Assembly: GCA_030044485.1 (NCBI GenBank)
Contig: JASHVQ010000074.1
Location: 1-9,040 of the forward strand
Length of the DNA: 9,040 nucleotides
Source of the DNA: Methylovirgula sp.
GTDB lineage: Bacteria > Pseudomonadota > Alphaproteobacteria > Rhizobiales > Beijerinckiaceae
Direction: 5' to 3'
Numbering within the stretch: position 1 is the stretch's first letter; each line of letters starts with the position of its first letter. Of the stretch, positions 1 through 6,331 are shown in pieces. The notes under the pieces were generated by a model. It saw only the letters and a list, made by a program, of their open reading frames with translations, did no database searches and was not told the origin of the DNA. The translations under genes were made by a program, and so were the position numbers.

Positions 1-216
1 GATCTTGGCCTCGAGATCGGGCGCGATCTTTTCGCCGAGCTGGCCGCAGAATAGGATATATTCCGAAGGAATCGAGACATCCGCCTCGAGCTCGAAGACG
101 AAATGCCCGTCATCGCGCTGCGCGGAAAGGACTGCCTTGGTGGCCGCGCCGACCGCCGCGTCGACCTCGCCCAAATTGGCCTTCTGAACCTTTTCTAAAA
201 CAGCCTGATTCGTCAT
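1..216 (-). CDS. shc: Squalene-hopene cyclase, N-terminal fragment (runs off left edge)
   Basis: The reverse strand from the ATG at 216-214 gives 72 in-frame codons without a stop down to base 1, starting MTNQAVLEKV. The key signature is a DGHFVFELEAD stretch at about residues 36-46 followed by SIPSEYIL. This is the characteristic N-terminal repeat of bacterial squalene-hopene cyclases, in which 'DGxWxxELEAD...P.EY' precedes the first alpha-barrel domain. The family is about 630-680 aa, so roughly nine-tenths of the gene, including the catalytic DxDD motif, lies outside the window. The enzyme is a monotopic inner-membrane protein that cyclises squalene to hopene/diplopterol. It is the last gene seen of the hpn operon, 32 bases after hpnE. 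An AAGGA at 230-234 lies 13 bases from the ATG but 10 bases from an in-frame GTG immediately before it (219-217), so GTG is a possible alternative start. Also called hpnF. Confidence 0.93.
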   Translation of the reverse strand, partial: MTNQAVLEKVQKANLGEVDAAVGAATKAVLSAQRDDGHFVFELEADVSIPSEYILFCGQLGEKIAPDLEAKI

Positions 217-248
217 CACGCAAGCCCAATCCTTTCGCAAATCACATG

Positions 249-1493
249 CTAATTCTGTTGAAGAACGGCTTCGGCGGCGGTGAAGCCGGAGCGCACGGCG
301 CCTTCGATCGTGGCCGGAAGTCCGGTGGCCGTCCAATCGCCCGCAAGCCGGAGATTGGCGAAGGCGGTCCGTGCGGCTGGGCGGCGATCCTCTTCCTCTA
401 GTGTTGCGGCGAAGGTCGCGCGTTTCTCCTTGATGATTTGCCATGCGGGGAGCGGCTGCGCAATCCGTACCGCCCGCGACACATCGGACCAGAATTTGGG
501 CGCAAGTTCCTCACGCGGCACGTCAATTAGCCGGTCGGCGGCGCTGATCGTGACCGACAGCCGGTCGGGAAAGGCAAAGACCCATTCGATTGTTCCGTTA
601 ACGACCCCGAGAACCGGCGGCAGATCGGGGGGCGGGGCGATCTTGAAATGCCCATTGACAATGGCGCGGTAGGCCTGGGGGGTTTTCAGCTCGGGAAGAA
701 GAGACGCGGCAACCGCCGCGGGCACGGCGAGGATCACCGCGTCGTTTGCGCCAATGTCGATTCGCTCCGCGCCGAAATCGAGGCTGGCCGCCTTGTCGGC
801 CTTCGTCCCGATGGCCGAGAGGCGGCGTTCGAAGCGGATATCGACACTCCGTGCCCGGAGATGGCGCAGAGCCGGCGTCACGAAGGCATTCGACAATCCC
901 TTGGCGACGAGCGGACGGCAGGCCTTGCCTCCCTTGGCGAGGGTCTCGCGCAGGATCGCGGCGGCAAGGCTTGCCGCGCCTTCTTCGGGCGCCGTGTTGA
1001 GCGCCGCCAGAAAAAAGGGGCGCCAAAGCCTTTGGTAGAGCAGGCTTCGGCAATCCATTGCGGCCTCGATCGGCCTGCCCTTGGCGGCGCGCAGAAGATT
1101 AAGAACGCCGAGATAGTCGCGGGGACGCGTTCCCGGCACGCGGCGCTTCGGATCGAAGATCCACCAGGGAATTGCGCCGTCGTTGGGGCGCAGCACCCAG
1201 CGCTCGCCGGAGGCAAGATCGACGAAGGGAAATTCCGCGCTCTTTGGGCCTTCGAGCTGGTCTTCGCTGCCGATTTCCCGCAGAAACGCGCGCGCCGCCG
1301 TATTGCCCGACAAAAGCAGATGATTGCCATTGTCGATCGTCATGCCGAGCGCCGCGTCGAAATAGGAACGGCACCGCCCGCCAGCTTGCGGCGCCGCCTC
1401 GTAAAGCGTGATTTGGCGCGTGCCGTCGGCGAGCCGGACGGCGGCCGCAAGACCGGCGAGCCCCGCACCGATGATGTGAACCTTCCCCGGCAT
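249..1493 (-). CDS. hpnE: Hydroxysqualene dehydroxylase HpnE (FAD-dependent amine-oxidase-like fold)
   Basis: A 414-aa flavoprotein. Family knowledge: HpnE removes the hydroxyl from hydroxysqualene, with FAD and a reductant, to give squalene; it was earlier called squalene-associated FAD-dependent desaturase. Visible features are an N-terminal dinucleotide-binding loop VHIIGAGLAGLAAA (residues 5-18), a GGR motif at 38-40 that follows the first strand-helix-strand, and a C-terminal FAD-contacting segment LAGDWTATGLPATIEGA (383-399) typical of phytoene desaturase/amine oxidase relatives. The open frame continues 74 codons upstream inside hpnD, but that part is low-complexity Arg/Ala/Gly and lacks family similarity. 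The ATG just before KVHIIGAG fits the family and overlaps the hpnD stop by one base (TGATG). No clear Shine-Dalgarno precedes it, so translation probably depends on reinitiation after hpnD. Stop is TAG at 251-249. Confidence 0.93.
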   Translation of the reverse strand: MPGKVHIIGAGLAGLAAAVRLADGTRQITLYEAAPQAGGRCRSYFDAALGMTIDNGNHLLLSGNTAARAFLREIGSEDQLEGPKSAEFPFVDLASGERWVLRPNDGAIPWWIFDPKRRVPGTRPRDYLGVLNLLRAAKGRPIEAAMDCRSLLYQRLWRPFFLAALNTAPEEGAASLAAAILRETLAKGGKACRPLVAKGLSNAFVTPALRHLRARSVDIRFERRLSAIGTKADKAASLDFGAERIDIGANDAVILAVPAAVAASLLPELKTPQAYRAIVNGHFKIAPPPDLPPVLGVVNGTIEWVFAFPDRLSVTISAADRLIDVPREELAPKFWSDVSRAVRIAQPLPAWQIIKEKRATFAATLEEEDRRPAARTAFANLRLAGDWTATGLPATIEGAVRSGFTAAEAVLQQN

Positions 1494-2332
1494 CAGATAA
1501 GGCCGTGCCGCAGCACAGCCAGAAGGACGCGCCGGCGCGGCACCCGCACCCTTTCGCGCGGCGGCGCAAAGCCGCGCCCCACGACGCCGGCGAGAATTGC
1601 CTGATAGACTTCGCCCATCAGCCGCGGCGCCCGCACGCTGGCGCGCGGGCAGCGCGCCATGATCTGCGCCGCTTCCTCGAAATGCGCGCGTCCCCTTGCG
1701 ATCACCGGCGCGCAAGCCGCCTCAAGGCGCGGATCGGCCAGGACCTCGCGCGGGGTCCTCGCCTCGATGCCGGCCGCTTCCAAAGCCTCGCGCGGCAAAT
1801 AAAGCCGCGCCATGGCCGCGTCCTCATCGAGGTCGCGCAGAATGTTGGTGAGCTGGAAGGCGCGGCCGAGATGATGCGCCAGGCGCTGCCCCTCGGCGTC
1901 CGGCACGCCGAAGACGCGCACCGAAAGACGCCCGACGGCGCTTGCCACGCGGTCGCAATAAAGATCGAGCGCCGTCCAATCCGGCGCCTGAATGTCGGAG
2001 AGCACGTCCATTTCCATGCCGTCGATGACCGCGAAGAAATCTTCGCGCCTGAGGTCGAAGGCGCGGATGGCCGCGGCCAGCCCGGCAAGATGCGCCGCGG
2101 GCTCTTTGCCGGCGCAAAGGGCCGCGATCCGAGTGCGCCAGTCTTCGAGCGCGGCGCGTCGCGGCGCGATTTCGCCGCCGCCATCGGCGATGTCGTCGAC
2201 CGCCCGGCAAAAGGCGTAGATCTCGAACATGGCCTCGCGCTGCTTGCGGGGCAGGACCCGCATGGCGGTATAGAACGAGCTGCCGCTCGCCCGCGCCTCG
2301 GCCGTGGGCGCGACGGGTTCGGCGAGGCTCAT
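1493..2332 (-). CDS. hpnD: Presqualene diphosphate synthase HpnD
   Basis: A 279-aa all-alpha prenyltransferase of the squalene/phytoene synthase family. Known role: it condenses two farnesyl diphosphates head-to-head to presqualene diphosphate in the three-enzyme HpnCDE route to squalene. The two Asp-rich, magnesium-diphosphate-binding motifs are present: DDIAD at residues 46-50 (after YAFCRAV) and D167-x3-D171 in NILRDLDEDA. The conserved YCDRVASAVG (125-134) and GRAFQLTN (156-163) segments are also present. N-terminal FYTAMRVLPRKQREAM is the usual HpnD opening and separates it from the neighbouring paralogue HpnC. Its length is normal for the family. The start is well supported: GAGGA at 2337-2341 lies 4 bases from the ATG, and that ATG overlaps the hpnC stop (ATGA, 2329-2332). 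No defects are seen. Confidence 0.94.
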   Translation of the reverse strand: MSLAEPVAPTAEARASGSSFYTAMRVLPRKQREAMFEIYAFCRAVDDIADGGGEIAPRRAALEDWRTRIAALCAGKEPAAHLAGLAAAIRAFDLRREDFFAVIDGMEMDVLSDIQAPDWTALDLYCDRVASAVGRLSVRVFGVPDAEGQRLAHHLGRAFQLTNILRDLDEDAAMARLYLPREALEAAGIEARTPREVLADPRLEAACAPVIARGRAHFEEAAQIMARCPRASVRAPRLMGEVYQAILAGVVGRGFAPPRERVRVPRRRVLLAVLRHGLI

Positions 2333-3192
2333 GCGTTCCTCACCGCCTGGCGCGAGCCGGCGCGCCGGCCGCGCTCGATAAGGCCGGCGCTTGCGCCGGC
2401 GAGCACGGCGGCGAGAAAGCCGGGTCTCGTCAAATGCACGCGCTCGCTCAACGGATCGCGCTCGATGAGCATGGAGACGAGGATTCGCGCCAAACGCGCG
2501 ATCGCCGCGGTCTCCAGGCCAAGCCGCAGGTCGCGCACCTGGCGCGGCAAATCCGCGCCCTGGCGCACCAGCGCTTCAGTACGCGCCGCAAGGGCGTGCA
2601 GACAGGCAAGCAGGCGCGGCGAGGCGGCCGTGGCGTCGAGTTCGCCGACCCGCGCGTCTTCCTTGGCGAGCATGTCGAGCGGGATATAGACTCGATCGAG
2701 ATTCTTGTAATCGGCGCGACAATCCTGCAGGTGATTGATGATCTGCAGCGCCGAGCAGAGCGCATCGTTTGCCGGCCACGTCAGCTCGCTTTCGCCATGC
2801 ACGTCGAGCACGAAACGCCCGACGGGCGCGGCGGAAAAGGCGCAATAATGCATGAGCTCGTCGAAATTGGCGTAGCGCAGCTTCACGGCGTCCATGCGGA
2901 AAGCCTTCAGCAGATCCTGCGCGTGGCGCGGCGAGAGACGGCGCTCGGCAAGCGCGGCGCGCAGTGGGCGCGCCGCCGAAACATCGTCGCGTCGGCCGAG
3001 CAGCGCCGCTTCGAACCGGTCGAGCGCGTCGAGTTTTTCCTGCGGCTTCAATACGGGGCTGTCGGCAATGTCGTCGGCGCCACGCACGAAATAATAGAAG
3101 GCGTGGACGACCTGCCTGTGCTGGCGGGCGATAAGAATCGAGGCGACCGGGAAATTCTCGTCGCGATGCGTCTTGGTCAAAGCGCCGCTCAT
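2329..3192 (-). CDS. hpnC: Hydroxysqualene synthase HpnC
   Basis: A 287-aa squalene/phytoene synthase-family protein, paralogous to the next gene. In the established HpnCDE pathway, HpnC converts presqualene diphosphate to hydroxysqualene with loss of diphosphate. Features visible are NFPVAS near the N-terminus (13-18), which is characteristic of HpnC; the first Asp motif DDIAD (40-44) after FYYFVRGA; HYCAFSAAPVGRFVL (115-129); and the second Asp motif QDCRADY (156-162, D157 and D161) followed by RVYIPLDML. The subgroup assignment rests on NFPVAS, AFYYFVRGADDIADSP and the position upstream of hpnD. The gene begins inside the end of hpnA (ATGA, 3189-3192) and its stop overlaps the hpnD start in the same way. 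Only a weak GGA lies about 9 bases upstream of the ATG, which again suggests coupled translation. Confidence 0.93.
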   Translation of the reverse strand: MSGALTKTHRDENFPVASILIARQHRQVVHAFYYFVRGADDIADSPVLKPQEKLDALDRFEAALLGRRDDVSAARPLRAALAERRLSPRHAQDLLKAFRMDAVKLRYANFDELMHYCAFSAAPVGRFVLDVHGESELTWPANDALCSALQIINHLQDCRADYKNLDRVYIPLDMLAKEDARVGELDATAASPRLLACLHALAARTEALVRQGADLPRQVRDLRLGLETAAIARLARILVSMLIERDPLSERVHLTRPGFLAAVLAGASAGLIERGRRAGSRQAVRNA

Positions 3193-4187
3193 GCAAGATA
3201 TCCATGCTCTCGAAACCAGGAGAGCGCATCGGCAAGACCTTGCTGATAAGGTCTGGCTTTGAAACCCAGATCGCGTTCCGCCTTGGCGGAAGAAAAGAAC
3301 ATCCGGTATTTCGACATGCGCAGTCCGTCGCGCGTGAGGAAGGGCTCGCGCCGCGTGACGCGCGCCTTGGCTTCGGCAAGCATGGCCAGAGGCATGAGCG
3401 CCCGACGCGGGATGCGCAGCCGGGGCGCGCCGCGGCCGCTCAAGGCTGCGATTTCGGCAAGCATCGCGGCAAGTCCCACGTTCTGTCCGCCCAATATATA
3501 GCGCTCGCCGATCCCGCCATGCTGCAGCGCAGCAAGATGGCCGGCGGCGACGTCATCGACATGGACGAGATTGAGGCCTGTGTCCACATAGCCGGGCATG
3601 CGGCCGCGCGCCGCCTCGATGATGATCCGCCCGGTCGGGGTCGGTTTGACATCGCGCGGGCCGATCGGCGTCGAGGGATGAACGATGACGGCGGGCAGGC
3701 GCTCTGCGGCGACCATCGCGGCAACGACCGCTTCGGCGGCGACCTTGCTCTTTTTGTAGATGCCGATGGCGTCGTCGAAGCTTGCTTGCCGCGTCTCGTC
3801 CACCGGCGTTCCGTCCTTCGAGACCGCAAGCGTGGCGACGCTGCTGGTGTAGACGATGCGCTCGACGCCGGCTTTCAAGGCGGCGCGCATGAGGTTGCGC
3901 GTGCCGTCGCGGTTGGTGCGAAGAATTTCCTCGGGGTCCGGCGCCCAAAGCCGGTAGTCGGCTCCGACATGCATCAGGTAGCGCGCCCCCGCCATGGCGC
4001 GAACGACGGCGTGCGGGTCGCGCATGTCGCCCTCGACCATCTCCGCGTCGAGGCCGGCAAGGTTGAGGCGCGGGCTCGTCGCCCGCACCAGGACGCGCAG
4101 CCGGTAACCGGCCGCGGCGAGAGAATGAGCGACGGCGGAGCCGACGAAGCCCGAGGCCCCGGTGACCAAAATCGTGTCGCCCGCCAT
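3189..4187 (-). CDS. hpnA: HpnA, hopanoid-associated NAD(P)-dependent sugar epimerase/reductase
   Basis: A 332-aa extended short-chain dehydrogenase/reductase. Sequence evidence: the N-terminal TGASGFVG nucleotide-binding loop (9-16), the GDMRD acidic region (53-57), the TSSVATLA active-site strand (114-121), a catalytic Y144-x3-K148 pair within YKKSK, and a VHPSTPIGPRDVKPTPTG segment (169-186) characteristic of the HpnA subgroup. Family knowledge: HpnA is found in hopanoid clusters and has been proposed to act in C35 side-chain or sugar chemistry, but its reaction is not settled; it resembles dihydroflavonol reductases and UDP-sugar epimerases. It is the first gene of this operon. A GGGA about 6 bases before the ATG can serve as a ribosome site. 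It directly precedes hpnC with a 4-base overlap, so the hpnB glycosyltransferase gene found between them in the classic Zymomonas cluster is missing at this position. Confidence 0.9.
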   Translation of the reverse strand: MAGDTILVTGASGFVGSAVAHSLAAAGYRLRVLVRATSPRLNLAGLDAEMVEGDMRDPHAVVRAMAGARYLMHVGADYRLWAPDPEEILRTNRDGTRNLMRAALKAGVERIVYTSSVATLAVSKDGTPVDETRQASFDDAIGIYKKSKVAAEAVVAAMVAAERLPAVIVHPSTPIGPRDVKPTPTGRIIIEAARGRMPGYVDTGLNLVHVDDVAAGHLAALQHGGIGERYILGGQNVGLAAMLAEIAALSGRGAPRLRIPRRALMPLAMLAEAKARVTRREPFLTRDGLRMSKYRMFFSSAKAERDLGFKARPYQQGLADALSWFREHGYLA

Positions 4188-4215
4188 GCCCTATCCCGGG
4201 AAATTCTGGAATGGG

Positions 4216-4250
4216 GCGCAGAAATATCATTCGCGGCGCGCCGCCGGCAA
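4216..4250 (-). promoter_or_regulatory. Candidate sigma-70-type promoter for the hpn operon
   Basis: On the minus strand, TTGCCG (4250-4245; 4 of 6 matches to the -35 consensus) is followed by a 16-base spacer and GATATT (4228-4223; 4 of 6 matches to the -10). This predicts a start near 4216 and a leader of about 28 bases before the hpnA ATG. The spacer holds a perfect 12-base palindrome. The A/T-rich -10 stands out in a very GC-rich surround. Assignment is by eye only. Confidence 0.35.
4233..4244. repeat. 12-base perfect palindrome in the putative hpn promoter spacer
   Basis: GCGGCGCGCCGC reads identically on both strands and sits exactly between the candidate -35 and -10. It could be an operator half-site pair. 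In DNA this GC-rich such palindromes also occur by chance, so regulatory meaning is uncertain. Confidence 0.3.
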
Positions 4251-4265
4251 CCGTGCCACGCAAAT

Positions 4266-4295
4266 GCCTTTTGCGAAGCCCAGGCTTCCAAAGGC
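4266..4295. repeat. 30-base interrupted inverted repeat in the divergent intergenic region
   Basis: Outer arms GCCTTT (4266-4271) and AAAGGC (4290-4295) enclose inner arms GAAGC (4275-4279) and GCTTC (4284-4288) around a CCAG loop, with asymmetric bulges of three bases and one base. No run of T follows on either strand, so it is not a canonical intrinsic terminator. It lies midway between hpnA and the divergent exporter gene, where a regulator site would be expected. It may also fold in a long leader transcript of the exporter gene. Confidence 0.4.
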
Positions 4296-4384
4296 CGCGT
4301 CCTGACGCCGCATGCGCCACTTTGGACCTCGGGCGCGGCGCGCGGCGGGCGACGATTTTCTGGCCTATGACGGGGTTTGAGCCT

Positions 4385-4389
4385 AAAGG
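4385..4389 (+). promoter_or_regulatory. Ribosome binding site of the MsbA-type exporter gene
   Basis: AAAGG ends 6 bases before the ATG at 4396 and supports that start over any downstream alternative. Confidence 0.55.
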
Positions 4390-4395
4390 CATCGC

Positions 4396-6225
4396 ATGTC
4401 CAATGCGGCTCCGGATCGAAGCGACGCCGAGGCAGCACCGAAACGCCGGCCTTCGCCGCGCGCCCTGTTGACGCTCGTCCCTTACGTTTGGCGATACAAA
4501 GGAAGAATTGCCGCCGCGCTTCTGGCGCTGACAATTGCCGCGGCCGCGACGCTGGTCGTGCCGCTCGCCGTGCGCTTCATGATCGACAACGGCTTCTCGG
4601 CGCAGAGTTCGGGAACCGTCAATCGCTATTTCGCGGTCATGGTGCTGGTGGTCGGCGTGCTGGCGCTCGCCTCGGGCTGCCGCTATTACCTCGTGATGAC
4701 GCTCGGCGAGCGGGTCGTCGCCGATCTGCGCGCCCGCGTCTTCGAGCATCTCTCGCGGCTCGACGCATCCTTCTTCGATACGGCGCGGACCGGCGAACTC
4801 GTCTCGCGCCTTACCGCCGATACGACGCAGCTCAAATCCGCTTTCGGCGCCTCGGCCTCGATCGCGCTGCGCAACTTCTTCCTCTTTGTCGGCGCGGTGG
4901 CGATGATGATCTATACGAGCCCCAAGCTCTCGGCGCTCGTACTCATCGCCATCCCGGTGATCGTTCTGCCGCTTTACGCGGCGGGGCGGGCGGTGCGCAA
5001 ACGCTCGCGCGCCGCCCAAGACACGCTTGCCGAGGCGACCGCCTATGCGGCCGAGAATCTCGGCGCGGTGCGGGTGATGCAGGCTTTCGGCGCCGAAACG
5101 GCAACCAACGCGCGCTTTTCGGCGGCCGTCGAGAATTCCTACGAGGCGGCGCGCGTCGCCACCGTGGCGCGCGCCCTGGTGACCGCGGGCGCGATCTTTC
5201 TCGCCTTCGCCAGCGTCGTCGTGGTTCTCTGGCTCGGGGCGCGCGACGTGCTCGCCGGACGGATGACCGGCGGCCTTCTGTCGCAATTCGTGCTCTATGC
5301 GGTGCTCGCGGCGGGCGCGCTCGGCGAGCTGAGCCAGGTCTGGAGCGAGGTCGCCGCCGCGGCCGGCGCGGCGGGGCGCATCGGCGAGCTTCTCGCCATC
5401 GCGCCGAAGATCGTGGCGCCGCGCGCCCCCGCGCCGCTGCCGAGACCGGCGCGCGGCGAGATCGTCTTCGACCATGTCGAATTCGCCTATCCGAGCCGCC
5501 GCGACGCCGCCGCCCTGCACGACCTTTCCTTCAAGGTCGCGCCCGGCGAGACGGTTGCCGTCGTCGGCCCGTCCGGCGCGGGCAAATCGACGCTCTTCCA
5601 GTTGCTGCTGCGCTTCTACGATCCGCAGCGCGGCCGCATATTGCTCGACGGCGTCGACATCAAGAGCGTCGATCCCGCCGAGCTGCGCCGGCGTATCAGC
5701 TACGTGCCGCAGGATCCCGTAGTCTTCGCCACGTCCTTTGCCGACAACATCCGCTACGGCGCGTTCGAGGCGAGCGAAGCGGCGGTGCGCGACGCGGCGC
5801 GGCGCGCGGCGGCGCAGGATTTCATCGAGGCGGCCGCGGCGGGTTATGAGACCCAGGTCGGCGAGCGCGGCGTGACGCTTTCGGGCGGCGAACGGCAGCG
5901 CCTGGCGATCGCCCGCGCCATCCTGCGCTCGGCGGCGGTTCTGCTGCTCGACGAGGCGACGTCGGCGCTCGACGCCGAAAGCGAAATTCTCGTGCAGCGC
6001 GCGCTCGAGGAATTGAAAGCCGGGCGCACCACGCTGGTTATCGCGCATCGGCTCGCCACGGTTCTGTCCGCCGACCGCATCCTGGTGATGGACGAGGGCC
6101 GAATCGTCGAGGAAGGAACGCATGCCTCTCTCGTCGCCGAGGACGGGCTTTATGCGCGGTTGGCGCGGCTGCAATTCGAAAGCGGGGCGGCCGCCCTGCA
6201 GAACGACCGCAGCGCGGCGGAATAG
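4396..6225 (+). CDS. MsbA-type ABC exporter half-transporter (fused membrane and ATPase domains)
   Basis: A 609-aa type IV (MsbA/Sav1866-like) exporter subunit expected to work as a homodimer in the inner membrane, flipping or exporting a lipid or other hydrophobic compound. A charged 35-residue cytoplasmic N-terminus is followed by about six hydrophobic segments (near 38-60, 78-98, 158-174, 178-196, 262-282, 293-312), then the ATPase domain. That domain shows A-loop tyrosine in FAYPSR (Y365), Walker [10 protein letters not shown] (391-399), Q-loop Q439 in VPQD, signature LSGGE (495-499), Walker B VLLLDE (515-520), D-loop SALD (523-526) and H-loop H551. All catalytic residues are present and the length is normal. 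It opens the plus-strand group and is divergent from the hpn operon. The substrate cannot be read from the sequence. Lipid A core, other lipids and drugs are all possible, so no symbol is given. A dedicated msbA would usually neighbour lipid A or waa genes, which are not seen here. Confidence 0.9.
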   Translation: MSNAAPDRSDAEAAPKRRPSPRALLTLVPYVWRYKGRIAAALLALTIAAAATLVVPLAVRFMIDNGFSAQSSGTVNRYFAVMVLVVGVLALASGCRYYLVMTLGERVVADLRARVFEHLSRLDASFFDTARTGELVSRLTADTTQLKSAFGASASIALRNFFLFVGAVAMMIYTSPKLSALVLIAIPVIVLPLYAAGRAVRKRSRAAQDTLAEATAYAAENLGAVRVMQAFGAETATNARFSAAVENSYEAARVATVARALVTAGAIFLAFASVVVVLWLGARDVLAGRMTGGLLSQFVLYAVLAAGALGELSQVWSEVAAAAGAAGRIGELLAIAPKIVAPRAPAPLPRPARGEIVFDHVEFAYPSRRDAAALHDLSFKVAPGETVAVVGPSGAGKSTLFQLLLRFYDPQRGRILLDGVDIKSVDPAELRRRISYVPQDPVVFATSFADNIRYGAFEASEAAVRDAARRAAAQDFIEAAAAGYETQVGERGVTLSGGERQRLAIARAILRSAAVLLLDEATSALDAESEILVQRALEELKAGRTTLVIAHRLATVLSADRILVMDEGRIVEEGTHASLVAEDGLYARLARLQFESGAAALQNDRSAAE

Positions 6226-6254
6226 AGATTCCAAGACCTTCCCTTTCTCGCCGC

Positions 6255-6274
6255 GACGAATCGTCTTATTCGTC
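6255..6274 (+). repeat. Perfect 7-base-pair inverted repeat next to the upstream ATG of the ABC ATPase gene
   Basis: GACGAAT (6255-6261) and ATTCGTC (6268-6274) can form a 7-bp stem with a 6-base loop (CGTCTT). The stem ends directly against the ATG at 6275. No T-run follows, so it is not a normal intrinsic terminator. It lies 30 bases after the exporter stop, and as RNA it could hinder ribosome loading at 6275 or protect the 3' end of the upstream message. Confidence 0.4.
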
Positions 6275-6331
6275 ATGTCGCTTCGCAACGCGACGATTGA
6301 CGTCCGCCGCGCCACGTCCCAAATCGGTTCC

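Larger units (their letters stand above)
4188..4395. other. Divergent intergenic region, hpnA / MsbA-type exporter
   Basis: This is the only sizeable non-coding stretch in the window. It contains the candidate hpn promoter on the minus strand, the two inverted repeats and, near the exporter gene, a GC-rich low-complexity run (about 4331-4350). On the plus strand a TATGAC (4366-4371) resembles a -10, but no acceptable -35 is found 16-18 bases upstream, so I do not call an exporter promoter. Confidence 0.6.

Noticed and set aside
5..187. 60-codon plus-strand frame at the left edge
   Set aside because: It is the antisense of the clear squalene-hopene cyclase N-terminus and has no features of its own.
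1494..1715. 74-codon in-frame N-terminal extension of HpnE inside hpnD
   Set aside because: The added stretch is low-complexity Arg/Ala/Gly without similarity to the family. The ATG at 1493 sits directly before the nucleotide-binding loop and in the typical start-stop overlap.
4377..5849. 490-codon plus-strand frame overlapping the exporter gene
   Set aside because: It is a frame-shifted shadow, Arg/Ala-rich, with no motif, while the overlapping frame has complete Walker A, signature and Walker B motifs.
4396..6225. Naming the exporter msbA
   Set aside because: Motifs fit the whole MsbA/multidrug exporter superfamily, and no lipid A or core-sugar genes lie nearby to support that specific role.
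6255..6274. Intrinsic terminator after the MsbA-type exporter gene
   Set aside because: The hairpin has only 3 G-C pairs in 7 and no following T-run, so I list it only as an inverted repeat.
6297..6325. Possible promoter before the ABC-2 ATPase gene (TTGACG, 17 bases, CAAATC)
   Set aside because: The -35 matches well (5 of 6) but the -10 matches only 2 of 6. It would put a transcription start near the GTG at 6332, which is intriguing but too weak to list.
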